Shown here: piece by piece, positions 10,510-24,086 of the stretch
Layout: the number at the start of each line of letters is the position of its first letter
Position numbering within the stretch: the stretch's first letter is position 1
Assembly: GCF_001039355.2 (NCBI RefSeq)
Contig: NW_019775635.1
Location: forward strand, 1,346,742 to 1,392,698
Reading direction: 5' to 3'
Length of the DNA: 45,957 nucleotides
DNA from: Lingula anatina
Lineage: Eukaryota; Brachiopoda; Lingulata; Lingulida; Lingulidae
Program-made: the position numbers and the translations under genes
Notes under the pieces: generated by a model
Seen by the model: only the letters and a program-made list of their open reading frames with translations
Database searches by the model: none
Told to the model about the DNA's origin: nothing

Positions 10510-10530
10510 CAGGGACGGATCCAGGATTAT
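10510..10530. mobile_element. Left-end fragment of a hAT-like element
   Basis: CAGGGACGGATCCAGGATTA directly follows the AAT microsatellite and resembles the CAGGGGCGGAT terminus of the complete element at 6061-6228. No partner end was found. Confidence 0.4.
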
Positions 10531-10929
10531 TTAAAGAAGGCGTGATGTCAGTTTATTGTACATTTATGATAAAATATCTCATTTACTTGTAATATAAATG
10601 ACAATTTGTCTATATTACTAAAGACGCTTTGTTCATATAATGGATATAATTGTATTTTAATATTAAATTTCTCCTGTTAGAAAAAAAGGGCGCCAGAGAT
10701 TTGCAAAGCTTGACCGCACACACGTAGGCGACGGCTGGATCAAAATACCGATGCCAGTTTTTACTCTTTTCACCAGAAAATGAAAATTCTGCTTTACTCT
10801 TGTACGATTTGACCAAAGCACCAAACAAAAACATCAAATTTTGTACAATTCATTTCATTATAAAATAAATAACTAAATCAATTCATAAATGCAATTATAG
10901 TATTTACATAAAACTCGATCGGCTTGTCT

Positions 10930-11086
10930 TGGAGCACCTGTATCGGTTGAATCATATGTCAACAATAATCGATAAACGAAAGGCGGCCAGCAGCTGAGCT
11001 CGTCATTGCCTTCATGTCACACGCAGTTTTCACCACCAAAAACAGTGAAATACAGTAGCTGGATACATACTTAGAATTATCAACAG
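10930..11086 (+). other. Candidate non-coding 5' exon of gene 2
   Basis: A locally GC-richer stretch ends in TTATCAACAG followed by the perfect donor gtaaga at 11087. It has no long open frame. It may be a transcription start exon for gene 2, whose coding exons 1 (A and B) both begin with a splice acceptor. The start coordinate is a guess. Confidence 0.3.
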
Positions 11087-14000
11087 GTAAGATACCCACT
11101 GTAAAGTTTACGTTGAATTAAAACGTGAATTAAATAGTCAAGTTTATCCGTAGGGTTAACGACTGAAGAAACCTTAGTTAAATCAAGTTCCTGCTAACAG
11201 TATAGTGGCAGCTACGTACTCAGGTAAACCAGTTAATGTGACAGATGGGATTTGAAAGACAAAGCAGGTGTCTCAGTCCTATTGTTGCTGCATGAGCACA
11301 TGCATTTATAGTCAAGTCTGGCTACATCTGCCGCGACAGGACTTTGGTTATGAACTTGTCAAGCTGGGCTGCATATGACATGATGCCTGCGCTCATGTAA
11401 GGCAAAGGTAACGTGTAGCTGGAGACACATGACATGAGATAAAACCAGGGTGGAATGTGACCTGCCCATATCCAGTCAATAACATATTGATCTGTCATCT
11501 ATAGTAGTCACTTATTAACAAGATGGGTGTGATCAGTGATCCCGCTTCCACGAAAAACTCAGTGGCAGTCAACATGATCATAAAGATTGTAGTTTTATCA
11601 AAGTACCTGCTTCTACAAGAGACGGGTTAATATGACAATACTCTACCTGCATCTGATGTCAGTTATACATAATCCATATAGCTAGATCCTCTATTTCCAT
11701 CTCATTTATTGATTTTAGGATTGAGTTCTTCATTAATATTAAACCAGGAAACAGAAAATAGCTCACCAAGTGCTTTCTGTGTTTTATTAAAAACCATGAT
11801 GTAGTTAAAACAAAATTAAAGCTGTCTTAATGTTGGACATGTAAATTTTTCATTGTAAAGTTTTGAGGTGCTGCATAAAAATTATTTTTTCTTTTTCTTT
11901 TCGACTGGAGGGTTGGTGACACTGTCAACAACCTGTAGAAACCCTAGGGTGTTGTTGATGCCATTGACAGTATTGGGGTGGGGGGATTACATAAAAGAAA
12001 TTATGAGGGTTGTGGCAGAAAAGAGTTTAGGGAATAGAGAGCAGTTAATCTTCTTAACTTGCTTAATTTTGCTAGCCCAGGGGTATAAATGAACAAGACA
12101 CAAAGTTTTAGAAATTGTTTAAGGATACTGCAGTTAGAAAATGTATCTGTTTTGCCTTGGGTAGTCCACATACTAGTACATACAAATACATGTACATATA
12201 TATGAACCTCTTCTCAAAGTTCACACAATAAAAATGTATAAGGGTTAGAGATCCATACGGTGTCATATTATATTTGTTTTTTATGTTATTGAAATATAGC
12301 TTACTGTTAAAATAAGCTGTTTTACTTGGAAATAACAGTCTCCCCTTACCATTCATCTATATACCTATATTTATATTAATTTACTGGTAAGCATATAAAT
12401 CTTAGTCATCTAGCAGGCAGCTGTGCATTCACTGTTACATCCATGAGTGTATCATATGTAGATTAGCATGATAGCATGATCTAGACTGTTATATGACAAT
12501 ACATGACAGCATTTTACTGATCTCTACCTGTGACAAGACAGATCAATTCAGTTATTATAACTTATAGCTTGTACATATATATAAACAATTTAAAAGGAAG
12601 GACCCAAAAATAGCCTGTACCAGGTGTTATCTCTTCTGTCAAGGATTTTTGGTCATCCGTGTGGTTGCCCTAGGGTGTGGGGGGCTGGGTATTAGGTTAG
12701 GGGACAGATCACATTCCAACCTCTCACTGACCTTTTACATGTGCCTTACCAAATAAAGCATTTGAAGAAGACAAAGTATGTATAAAAATGAATAACATAT
12801 TAGGTAATTTATGCTATGGATCTGTATGGAAACCACACTGATGTGGGAAATGTACATTTTGTGGTAAAAGAAAGGGTGGGCATCTCTCTTGGTTGTCATT
12901 TCTGCTTATATTAACCATTTACCAGTATGTCATTTTTAACTCTATTATTATTAAAATAGATTTTATGTAAGCCAGAAACCTTATCTTTGTAAGATAAATG
13001 AAACTGACTCAGAGCTAAAATTACATATTTATTTTAAAGAAAAAAACAGCTTTCCTTTTTAGCCCAAGTAACCAGTTGTTATAATGTAGATATGTTCTCA
13101 TAGGTATGATTTGCAAGCATTTATTACATTTTCATTTTAAACAAATTTGTTGACTTCAGGTGTATTGTAGCATGCAGATTTTTCAATTAGTCATAGTTTG
13201 GTTCACTTTAGCACAGTTAACACAGATATTTAAAGTTCACATGCAGCATCAAGTTGAATGCATAAATTTATAATGACAGTGTATTTAACATGAGATCTTT
13301 TAAGCCTTTCTATAGCATTACTGTATATATACAGTACATGCATAAAATAGAAACCCCAGCATAAAATGGGAGTAATTTTTGTTTTAAGTTTGTATGGGCA
13401 GCTGAAAGGCCTGGTTACCTGTCAATTGTTAATTGAATGTCAACTCTTCTTTTGTCCTATTTTATAGTTCAACAAGCAGCCGTCATTAATTGTTTTGTAC
13501 ACGTAATTTCCCCAAATAACCAGCAATATGACTCCTCTTAATTAATTACAGTCTTTTGGATTCAATATCTGCAGCATATTGACTACACCAGTGACGTAAT
13601 ACTCATTATGTCAGTAAGTTGTACTACAAAGTCTTGGTGTGTATGCTTTAGTAGTGGAAGGACTTCCAAGTAGAACAGTATATGTACATGTACAGTGTGT
13701 ATACAGTTCTGCCTGTCACAGTGGTGACCAGTGACAGATGGGCGCGGCTTAATATAAGATCAATCCCATGAATTATTTGTACTAATTGGTTCCAAGATTG
13801 ATTTATCACTGAGAAACTGCTGTCTGTCTTCTATCACCCTGTTCTCTCTGCTTGGTCCAATAATCTTATATATGAAGAGGCAGGTAAATGTGATACGCAC
13901 ATGTCTTGGATAAAACTTAATGGAGATACCCTGTAGGGAGAGTTATAACTGTTGTCCAACAATGGACAGTAAGTGGCAATGTATCCCAGTGTGTTCACCA

Positions 14001-16239
14001 CCCAGTGGGGCTCTGTGGAAGTTGTTAGATTGAAGTTAATCTCTCCCACACATAGCACCTGTTGTTTAGGGAGGTGTCACTAAATTAATTTACATAAGTA
14101 ATGATGGAGAAATGAGGTCTAAGATTGAGTTACACACATGAATCTAATTTAGAAAGAGGTAATTGTGTAAGAGACCGGAGGGGTTTCACTGGCTCTGAAG
14201 TTTGGAATAACAGTCTGGACAAGACCGGTCACTTTCACATGAAACTTGGATCAATTAACAGTGAAAGGAAAAATGGGCAGTCCCAAGGCTGACCAGTTGT
14301 AAGCACTGTTCTGGTGAGATCTTTACAGTTTGTATATGTGTATACATACATGGGGATTTAATAACACATGAACAATAGGAAAGTAGAGTTAGCCCTCTTT
14401 GTGAGTGGCGACATTCTCAAACTTCTCATTGTCCAAGCTTTGTATACTTAGTCTGTCCCAAATATTTGAAAGAACAAGGAAACATTGAGGCTATCCAAAT
14501 AATGGCTAAGTAAATAGGCGGCAGGTTTTATTTAATCAGTAGATAAACATAGTCAACAAATCAATCAATACCAGGGGCATGTTCAATAAGGGCCCACAGG
14601 GAAATGTTCTAGTGGAACACTTAATTACCTGGCTAAGCTGTGAAGTTGCCTTAGTTCTTAGTTTAGAGGGTGCTTGTAATTAGCCAGGTAAATAATAGAT
14701 ACAATACAGGGATCAGTCTTGTACTGTCGTCAGGTATTTCTCCACCAGAGTGTCTTTCGCAAGAAAAAAATTGTTTGCGTAGCTTATCTGTTATTTCCTC
14801 CACCTAGGATAGACATGCAGCCTTGTTTGCAACTTCAGTGTAATCAGGGCAAAACTTTTGATAAGACTTTCAAGAAGGCTTCTTATCTGCCTTAGTTGCT
14901 TGGGTATGCTTCGTTTATTACATCTAATCTGACGTAAGTGACAGCCCCACTTGTACAAGGAAGATGAACGAAAAGCAAAGTTAACACAGCAGTGCATGTT
15001 GTCATGTGATTATTGCATGCACTGTAGCACGTTATGGGAGTATAATTTTTTGATCTGTTAACGTTAATGACTTGGTTGTTTTATATATCTGCATGACAGA
15101 AACTCTGGGGCATATAGCAAACTGTAAGTACCACCTATTTTATTACTAGAATGATAAAATTCTTCAAAATTGATAAGCATGTTTTTCTGGCTATCACGAT
15201 TGCAAAATGAAACCAACTAACTTAGTAATAAGTTTGTTTCTGCACAAAAACAGCTGCAAATAAAAACCAATTTCCACAAGTAGACCTTAGAAACCTTGTA
15301 AATTTTTTTATTAGTCCTTACCTGCAAGACATCTGGAAGTGTATACAAAAGGTTTGTGAAGAAGCAGAATTAAAAAAAGGCTGCATAATAGATGTTTGTT
15401 TTTCTGGTTAAGTCCATATACATTCCTTCTGTTTTGTCCATTTATATATTTTTATGCATATTTTGTGTATTATGGAAATAAATCTATCTATCAATATAAC
15501 AAAAGAACATGAGATGTAAACAAGAACTGCCTTTTCATCCTTGGTTTTTGTAAGTAATATCTTTTTTATTATCTTCAAATTTTAAAACTGTCTCCACTGG
15601 TGATTGTTCTCATCTTTTTATTTTCCATTAGATAGAATGAGTCACATCATGACCTTCTTTTTATTTAGAAAGGAAGTAATCAAGGTGATAAAGGTCTTAA
15701 CAAAAGCATGATATACAAACTCGGCCACTTAAAACTAGATTTAACCACGTTCTGTTCTAAATGAAACAAAATTATTCACTTAACAACTGACTTTGATTTA
15801 CTTATAAATTTGATTTATAGAGTTACAACCATAGCATATTTCCATTATTTTAAGTGACATTTACTCACCTTTGATAATTATCATATAATGCCAGGGGGTG
15901 GAGTTTTATGTGGTTAGCAATCTTTAGAGTGCTTTGCACCTGCGTCAGCTCTGAGTAGCAAGGGAAATAACGGTACACATGGCGTAGCCTTGACAAATAC
16001 AGTTTTAAAAACTTGCTGCAGGCTGTGGTCGTAAAAGCACTGTATGTAGATCTTTGTTTAACTGGGGCCTAATAGACTGTAAGCCATTGGTGTTCTGATC
16101 ATATGGTATATATTATATATATATATGTATGAGTCTTTTGTTTCTGTAAATGAACTGAAAACACTCTGCCTTTAGACTGATTTTAGTCTTGGAAGAGTAA
16201 TGAAATCTTAAGAAGAGATATAAGGCTTGTCAGGAAAAG
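11087..16239. other. Long non-coding stretch
   Basis: AT-rich with no supported exon. A weak inverted pair (ATTACCTGGCTAA / TTAGCCAGGTAAA, 14622-14695) may be a degraded MITE. Otherwise I see nothing specific. It is either intergenic or the first intron of gene 2. Confidence 0.6.
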
Positions 16240-16923
16240 GTGAAANCCCCCCTCCCCAGTTACGGGCGTGATGAATCAGTCAGCGAGGGCAAGTCTGCTT
16301 AATAGCAAAATTTGTATGTCTATAAGCACTATTATTGTCATCGGGGACAAAGGAAAAGACAGGTACGTCATGCTTCCAGATTAGATCTTCAATTAATTGT
16401 TTCTTCCTCATTGACGAGAGCTATTGAAAGGACAACAATTGACAAAGGGCCGAGGCATGCAGCATCTATTTCACTGGCTTGAAAATTTACCGAGTCTTGT
16501 CGACGATGTGGTCGAACAATCGGAACAAGAAAAAAATTCTGTCCCATGATTTTGACGTATGGACTAATTGTTTGAGCCCAGAAAAATTAATTTTATAAAA
16601 TAATTTTTGTGGTCGGATTGACTGGGCCCGTCGAAATGCTTGGCACATTACCGTAGTATTGATTGGACTGGGTAGAGAGATGAGGCTGGTCTGACTTGTT
16701 CAGCAATATATACATGTAAGATATATAGTAGTGGAGATTACTACAGGTGATCAATAGCTGCCCCTAGCCAGCCAGAGGGAGTACTGAAGCCGTACCTTTC
16801 ATTGGGAGGTACAGCACAGTTGGGTAATACCTAGGGAGCAGTCTGTGCAAGGAAGGTCTTTCTACCTCAGAGAGGAGAGCTTTGTGCAGGAATTACCTGT
16901 TGTGTTGTGGAGTTAACCAGAAA
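16240..16923 (+). promoter_or_regulatory. Candidate regulatory block with possible alternative 5' exon
   Basis: Less AT-rich and more complex than its flanks. 16390-16460 holds AATTAATT (homeobox type) and ACAATTGACAAAGG (Sox/TCF type). The block ends in CCAGAAA followed by gtaaga at 16924, a good donor. It contains one undetermined base (16246). Function is inference only. Confidence 0.25.
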
Positions 16924-19900
16924 GTAAGATGTGCTGCAATGAAAGCCTTGTAAAGTTAATTTAACTGAGGTTTTATTTGTAAATATGTGGGTTGTCTTTC
17001 ATGCAGTATTTGAGCAAATTACAAATACTGTATATATCTCCCAAGTAAACATTATTCTGGCTTCTAACAATAATAAATTATGTGAGTGGTGTCTACTTGC
17101 ATTAAATGTATAAAGTAGCTAGTATGGCAGTTAAATAAATCAGTGAAATTACAATGATTTATTTACGGTCCTCAGTGTGCATTTGTCTGTAAGTGGTTTG
17201 CTTATTTAAATAATATTTAATGTGTTATAATGTTATCAGTGAATTATATGGAGATTTGATCCTGTTGTAATACTAGAAGTGAATTGGGTGGATGATTTCA
17301 AATTGGAAGTTGTTTTTTTTTTTTTTTTTTTTGCTCTAAGGAACCATATATGTCAGATTATTTGTTGTGATCTTAATTTTGTTTTGATGAAAAAAGGGAG
17401 GGGCACCTGTTGCATAGTGTCTCCATAAAAGACATACAGGTGCTCTCTCTCTGTGAAAAGTTTGGTATGAAAAAGGTATGTAGTCACTGGTATGTATTAG
17501 TAGTAACTAGAGATGGCAATGGAGTGGTGATGATCATTTTTAATTAGTACTTCATTGGGAGGTCTGCCAAAGGATTAAAAGGGCTTTGGGGGTGGGGGAG
17601 AAAGAGGGGGTAGGGTCTCTAACTCTCATTTAAAACTGCTGCCTATAATGTGTCCTGATTAAGTGCAAGGAGGATTGAATGGCTGATACATGTATATAAT
17701 CTGATTTTTACACATCTATCTGTGTAATTCTATGGATATCCTGGTGAAATGGATTTATACAGCATAATTCACATTAGCATATATTCTCATACACAATCAG
17801 ATATTTGATGAATCATCTTTTTGTCAAGTTCTAATGGATCTGTGATGTGAATGATATGTACACATTGGACCTTTTATGGTTAGAAAACTACCCATAATAT
17901 ATAAAAGTAGCATGAAGACACCCATATATCTTTATATTTTAGGACATATTGCACCAGTTAGTCTGTTTAAATGCAGTTTTGGTACACATTTATATGAATA
18001 TATATTTTTGTATTATTATATTTTATAATGCTGTGTGGGATTTGTATTTGGTATGAATTTCTGGTACAGGTATCTACTAGTACTCTGCAATACATCAAAT
18101 AGAATGATTTTTTTTTGTTTCTTACAACGGGAAGTTCATATAAATAAAATAAAAGTCACGTAATTAAGGCAACAACTTACTGGTACAGAATACTTCACTG
18201 AAGTTTCCAAATGTCTCTCTACCTCTGGTGTTAGTCACCCTTCTCATTCATTCAAAACACAGCATCAAAAGAATTATTTCTTCTAGATTGTTTTCCTGAA
18301 TGAAACTTCATTGTTGTATCCCACCATTTTCATTTGGCATGCATGACCTCAAATTTGATGTTTTATTTTTTTTACCAGTGCAACTCTATACATGTATATA
18401 AAAATTTGGCAATAGGAAGTCATAAAATGCATATAGGCAACATAAAAATTAACTCATTTTGACTGGGAAAATGCTTCCTTTGCCATCAAATCTAAAGTCA
18501 ATTTTTTGTGAACAAGCAGAAAAATCTGAACAAATTATCTTGGAAAGTGGTTCGAATATTGTATAAAACATTGTACAAATTGGAAGAAAGTTTTTAGATA
18601 AGATGCTGAAGTGAAAATATTTTTGAAAAAAAAAACACTTTTCTTATTTATTTTCCTCTTCCCATATATTTGGGAATTCAAACTCAACAGGTCCTTGTGA
18701 GTTTACACCCTTTTAAATCATCAGCAATGGCACACAACAAATGTAGATATAGCAAACCTTTGGCGTTGATTTTCTTTCATCAGCATTTACACAGGAGATC
18801 ATGTGTTAGTATTGCATGTGCTTGGAAGTTTGAATAATGACAAGGCACTGCTAGGATCAGGATTGTGGGAACATTGCTGGGGTCAATAGATTTCCTTTTA
18901 TAATACATACATATGGTTTGTTATCGTGGATGTTAAAAGTGAATTGTATTATGTGATTTAATCAGGCGATATTGTCTTCAAAGTGCTTCAAGAGAGCAGT
19001 GATACATATATACATATTATTGTTTAAGGTGAGTTTTGATATAGAATAGACTCCTAATGTAAAGTGATTGAAGACAGATTTTTTATGCACATGTAGGTTT
19101 GAGAGAAATTTATTATTGATTTCCTTTCTAAAATGTGTTTATTATATTGTATACATATATCAAAGTGATAGAAAATCAGGGATCATGTCAGCGCTAAGTG
19201 CTCTGGTGTGTCAGTTTTTGACAGCTGGTTTCACTGAGGACGGCAGAGTAGGAGATAAATTATTTAAGGTGGGGAATGGAAAAAAGACATACAAACAGGA
19301 GATAAGATGCCTGATACGAGCATCTGTTACTCCTAGTAGAAAGCTATTGCATTGAATTGTGTTTCATTGTATGGATGCAGTGTTATAGTTGTCACATGAA
19401 TATGAACCATATTTCCACTGACCCAGTACTTAACAGGGCCAGAGACTTTATGAAGACAGCGTCACGGTTTGTGATGGTCCCACTGTATCCATCTGATCAG
19501 AGATAACAACCTAGTGATTATCCTGACACTTTTAAGTGATGATATTTATGTTACCTGACAAAACTGGAGTGTTAAGATTCACTTACTGATGTCTGCCAGT
19601 CCATATCAACACCTTTAATAGAGGGGTATTTAAAGTTGATGTATGGTTTTAGTTCCATTGTCTCACTTCTGAGTTCAAATGTCATTGTTTATGGCCAGGT
19701 CGATTCTGATGGCTTCTACTTTTACTGGGTAATACAACGTTAATGATTCTTTTGGGACATGGTGATTTCCAGGGAATTGTTGTGTGATTAATTTGTGCTT
19801 TGAGAAAATTGAAATCGAGATTATTACAGTTGATATAAGTTCTATTAGAGTGTATTTACATTGTTGTGCAGTGCCATGTGAATTGATGGTCTCTTTGTCT

Positions 19901-21302
19901 GACTTTTGACCTACGCAGAAATAAATGGTGAAAGAATTTGATGACTTTTGTGAAATGTTCTTCTAAATGGTGTAAGGGGACTGCTTAAAAAATCTCCTCT
20001 AGACAGCCTCACGTAGGGCACACTTTTGCTCTTATGTATTAAATATTTCTGCTGTTGAAACATACATCTCAGAAACATAAGAAGAAAAAAACGGCACAGA
20101 AATGGACACTTCTCATTACTAGTATGTGTATTGTCCTGGAATGCGATGACACTTTTCTAATTTTATAGTTTGCATATCAAATTTTGATTAATTGGGTCCA
20201 GAAAGCACGTGTTAATATCATCATCAGCCGTGAGTGTGACATTGTTGTGTGGTTTCCAGTTGATGTCATACATCAGTGTCAACGCCTCCTCTTGTTATTT
20301 ACTGAAGCAACATGGATGATGAGATAGGATTGGGTAATGGAAGATATCCACCCAGATACAGGTAGAGTGCATCAATAGCGTTGGACCGTGGTGAAGGCAG
20401 CAGCAGCAGCAAAGACATAGGCCACATTATCAGATAATGCCAGGGTTTATGGCAGTAATGCAGAGACATGAGGAGAATATGAAATAGATAATGTATCTTG
20501 TTTGTCATACCTACAGAGGAGAATTGCTGCTGTTTTCAAAGATTTAGACAGTTTTTACAGCTAATGTTGATAGTTACAAGAAGTTCATCTAGGAAATTAC
20601 TTTCTGAATGGGTGTTTTTCTGTTAGATGGGCCACCAATCCTGGAGGACATGTGGCAAGGCTGATTAACCTGTACTGCAGATATGTTACATGTATATTAT
20701 ATATCCTTTGATGATCAACTCAGACATCAGAACAAAACTTGATGATATCAGGTCAGGTGAAGGAGTATATAGACAGTTCATTTGATTATTTATGATGGCG
20801 TGTATTCTAATGTGAAAGGCAGAATGCATTACTCAGGATATGTAAATTACATGTGGTTGGATGAGCTGAAAAGACAGACAGAATCTATGGATAGGTTTCT
20901 ATGGCAAGCCTCACACTAGCATGTAGAAATTTCACCATATTTATTATAATTTGCATTGGCTAAAGAAACGAAAAGCATTTATTATTATTATTATTTTACA
21001 ATTGGTGGATGAATTAGTGAATGAATAGCTAATTGGCTTAATGCATTAAGAAAAGAATATATACCAAACCAATGATAGTATAGTATAATATGCTTGTGAA
21101 GAAAAAAATTACAGGCACTTAATACTTTTATATCGCTTTTTAAAAGGTGGTAAATCAACAACAAGTCACCTGAACATATTTACATCTTTTCATATTAAAT
21201 TATATGCTTAATAAACTTGCCTTATCAGCCATGTTTGCCATACAAACTTGTTGCTGTATCACATGACATTAAATTGTTTGTTTTTCATCTTGTATTTTCC
21301 AG
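16924..21302. other. Non-coding stretch
   Basis: AT-rich with poly-T near 17312-17332. No coding exon is supported. A short ATG frame at 20312 was considered and rejected. Confidence 0.55.
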
Positions 21303-21375
21303 GTCTAAGGCTCTGCTAGTGACCCTGGTATTGAGGCTAGTTCTGTGAAAGAAGTTCAAAGGAAAAAAAAGCCAG
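21303..21375 (+). other. Candidate non-coding internal 5' UTR exon of gene 2
   Basis: A strong polypyrimidine tract and acceptor (ttgtattttccag) is followed by 73 bases with stops in frame and a donor gccag/gtacat. It lies 0.8 kb before the acceptor of coding exon A1, so it could be a spliced 5' UTR exon. No transcript evidence is available. Confidence 0.35.
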
Positions 21376-21805
21376 GTACATTTGGTTATTTAGAGGTGGT
21401 TGAAAGGCAGAAATTAAATTTGATATGTGTCGTCTGCAACATGCAGGTGTGCATTAAAAGATAAGCATTTTATGGTCAAGGTGGGACCAATAAAAAGTTC
21501 ATGTTAATATCTTTGGGATACTAGGACAGATAAGTGGCTCTGATGCAGTGCTTTTTTTTTTTGTTAAGTTGCACACAAAAAATATATAAATCTTCAGTAC
21601 CCTTCAAAGATAAGGTACAAAGCTACACTAGCTGGTACGATTAGTTCTGATGATTTAAATTGAATTATCTTTTTCTTCTAGCTGTCAAACCCAATTATAA
21701 TTTAAATGCATTTCTAAATTATATTTTATTTAAGTTTAAGAGAATAAAGACTGTTCATTCTTAATGGGATGCATTGTGTTCCGGTTATGCCATCTGACTT
21801 TTTTT

Positions 21806-21808
<3 letters not shown>

Positions 21809-21858
<50 letters not shown>

Positions 21859-21938
21859 GGAGAGAGAGAGAGAGAGAGAGGAAATGGTGAGAGAGAGAGA
21901 GAGAGAGAAAGGAAATGGAGAGAGAGAGAGAGAGAGGT
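21809..21938. repeat. Interrupted GA microsatellite
   Basis: GA runs are interrupted by GGAAATGG or GGAAATGGT. It marks the left edge of copy A; the same kind of repeat marks the left edge of copy B. Confidence 0.95.
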
Positions 21939-22183
21939 CATAATGTGCCTTTGAGAGCCTGATTCCTGGCTGCCACTTGACTTTTTTCTATTGACCTGAC
22001 CTCTCGAAGAAAGCACAAAGAAAATTAATCAAGTCACACACCTGTGTTGAAAAGTGGAAGTAATCAATAGCTGCTAATTTCTCACCTGCAGAAACTAATC
22101 AATAATGGAAACTTAAAAATTATCATGATTTATGTGTAACATATGCCATTGAATATGTTCTGAGAATCTTTTATTTATTTCAG

Positions 22184-22251
22184 ATGGTGCAGTAATAGCA
22201 GCTTTAACTTCCTGTTGTAATGTAGATTAGCAGCGATCGTTTCTGGATACC
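22184..22251 (+). other. Module A 5' UTR part with a four-codon upstream frame
   Basis: After the acceptor tttatttatttcag the exon starts ATGGTGCAGTAA, a tiny upstream frame (M-V-Q-stop), and the main ATG follows 56 bases after that stop codon. Confidence 0.65.
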
Positions 22252-24047
22252 ATGGAAACCAGAATTCACATTTTCACATTTATTTTGGCGTCAGCCTTAG
22301 TGGCAGGTAAGTAGCTTGCTCAATACAGCGTGAGGCTGACATTTTGTGTTTGAGTTTCCCTTCAACTGCATCGACCATGTTGATTGAGGTAAAAAGAGGT
22401 TCAAGTGTCATATTTGCTCTTACTCCTGGGCCACTGGCATAAAAGAACCCTCTCTGTTTGTTTGACTTTCTAAATAAAATCAAATATCCCGCCTGTTATT
22501 TTATGGAAGTTTTATTTTGCAAAGGGTATTTAGGTTGAATGGGTAAAAGGGACAATCGGAGGCATTGGTTTAGTGTGATCAGTTCCAGTCCATGAAAACA
22601 TCAGCACAGGGTCAGTTTTTGTCAGTTTTGTCTGATATGATACAAGGTTGAACAAGAAACACAATACTTTGTACCAGATTCACACAAGTTCTGACCTTTT
22701 GCTAATCAAGTGCCTGATAAAATACTGCATTAAAGGGGAAATTCTGATTGTTTTTCTTTGTATGATAAGCACAATATCTATGTTTTTGCAGGTATAAAAA
22801 CAATTGAAAGACAATAAAATGCTATTCAACAGATGCTTAATATGATGCTATGGTTTTGAAAATTTTCTTTTTCCTATGAACTGGTTTAGCCTGGTTCTGT
22901 AGGAGTGCTTTAATTGTTATAACTATGACATTAAAATGCTATGGTGAACACTGAACTAATGAGGGCAATACTGATCAGTGCCAGCTTGCCCAAACCCACA
23001 TATCTATATAATGGTATAGATGTACCAATATACTAAATATACCTACATGTCAATATGTATAGCTGCATCAATATACTCTCATTTACAAATATTGACTGAT
23101 CACCTAATATTGAATAGAAAAGCATAGTTTTTGGTAAATGAGGCAAATTATTTTTAATGGATCAAGTTTTTTCCAATCAAATTTATTTTCTCTAGAAACA
23201 AACTTATTTTATTGGCTAAATTTTCATTAGAGACAATAAAAAACCTATTTAATGTATGAATTTTTATTTATTTTTTTATTTTTTTTAAAATATTATTATT
23301 TTTTTTTTTGTTTTTTTGTCAGCAGGGCATTATTTATGTGATAATTATAAAACACAAACAGGAATATTTTCATACCATTAGCTTATGCCCAACATGGACG
23401 TTCCAAACACACATTTTGGCTTGTTTTATAATAATCAACTACCAAGCTACCAGTAATGAACATTTTTGTTCATTTAACGAAATTATTTCATTAGCAAGAT
23501 TGATGTATCAGAACATTAGTATAATTTCGTTATTTGTTTAAGGACTGTTTTGATTTCACTGTTGGTATTTTAAAGCTGTTTATTTGTATTCTTTCAATTT
23601 TTCTCAGTAAGAGTGAATAAACCAGAATGTTTTCCTACAGATGTAGGAAGTCGTACTTGTTTGCTCTCCATAGCTTTTATATAGGATATTGTCAGCAGAT
23701 ATCACTTTGTGGCTTTTATACTCGGAATTCATCAAAAAGCAACATTTGGAAAATACCAACACTGACTGATTTCAGTGAAGTGATTTTATTATCAAAGAAA
23801 TTACACAGAATGTTAACATTTTCATTTTACAGTTAATAAATCAAAAAGAGAAATTAAATGTGATTCCAGTACAGAAAGTAGATCTAGTTACATATGAAGC
23901 ATATTGTGTTTCCACAGTCTCTGAGAATATCCTCTTATACATGTTGTTTCGGGTCAGCTCATTGGCTAGAAATATTTGAATATCAATTTAAAAAAAAACC
24001 CCTCAACTTAATCTTTAATTTTCTCACAAATTATGACAGTTCCAGAA

Positions 24048-24086
<39 letters not shown>

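Larger units (their letters stand above)
8720..10950. other. Intergenic, AT-rich, repeat-bearing
   Basis: No convincing exon on either strand. It holds an AATA microsatellite (about 9040-9080), a hAT-like terminal fragment near 9840-9937, an AAT microsatellite (10453-10508) and a second hAT-like end at 10510. Confidence 0.6.

Noticed and set aside
14619-14700. Inverted pair ATTACCTGGCTAA / TTAGCCAGGTAAA as a structured RNA or MITE
   Set aside because: Arms are short, with no target duplication and no second copy in the window.
20312-20361. ATG with 16 open codons (MDDEIGLGNG...) ending at a possible donor gtagag
   Set aside because: Too short, no partner exon in phase and no family signal.
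21726-22016. Minus-strand serine/leucine-rich frame over the GA repeat
   Set aside because: Simple-sequence artefact (LSLSLS); the same frame appears at the GA repeat of copy B.
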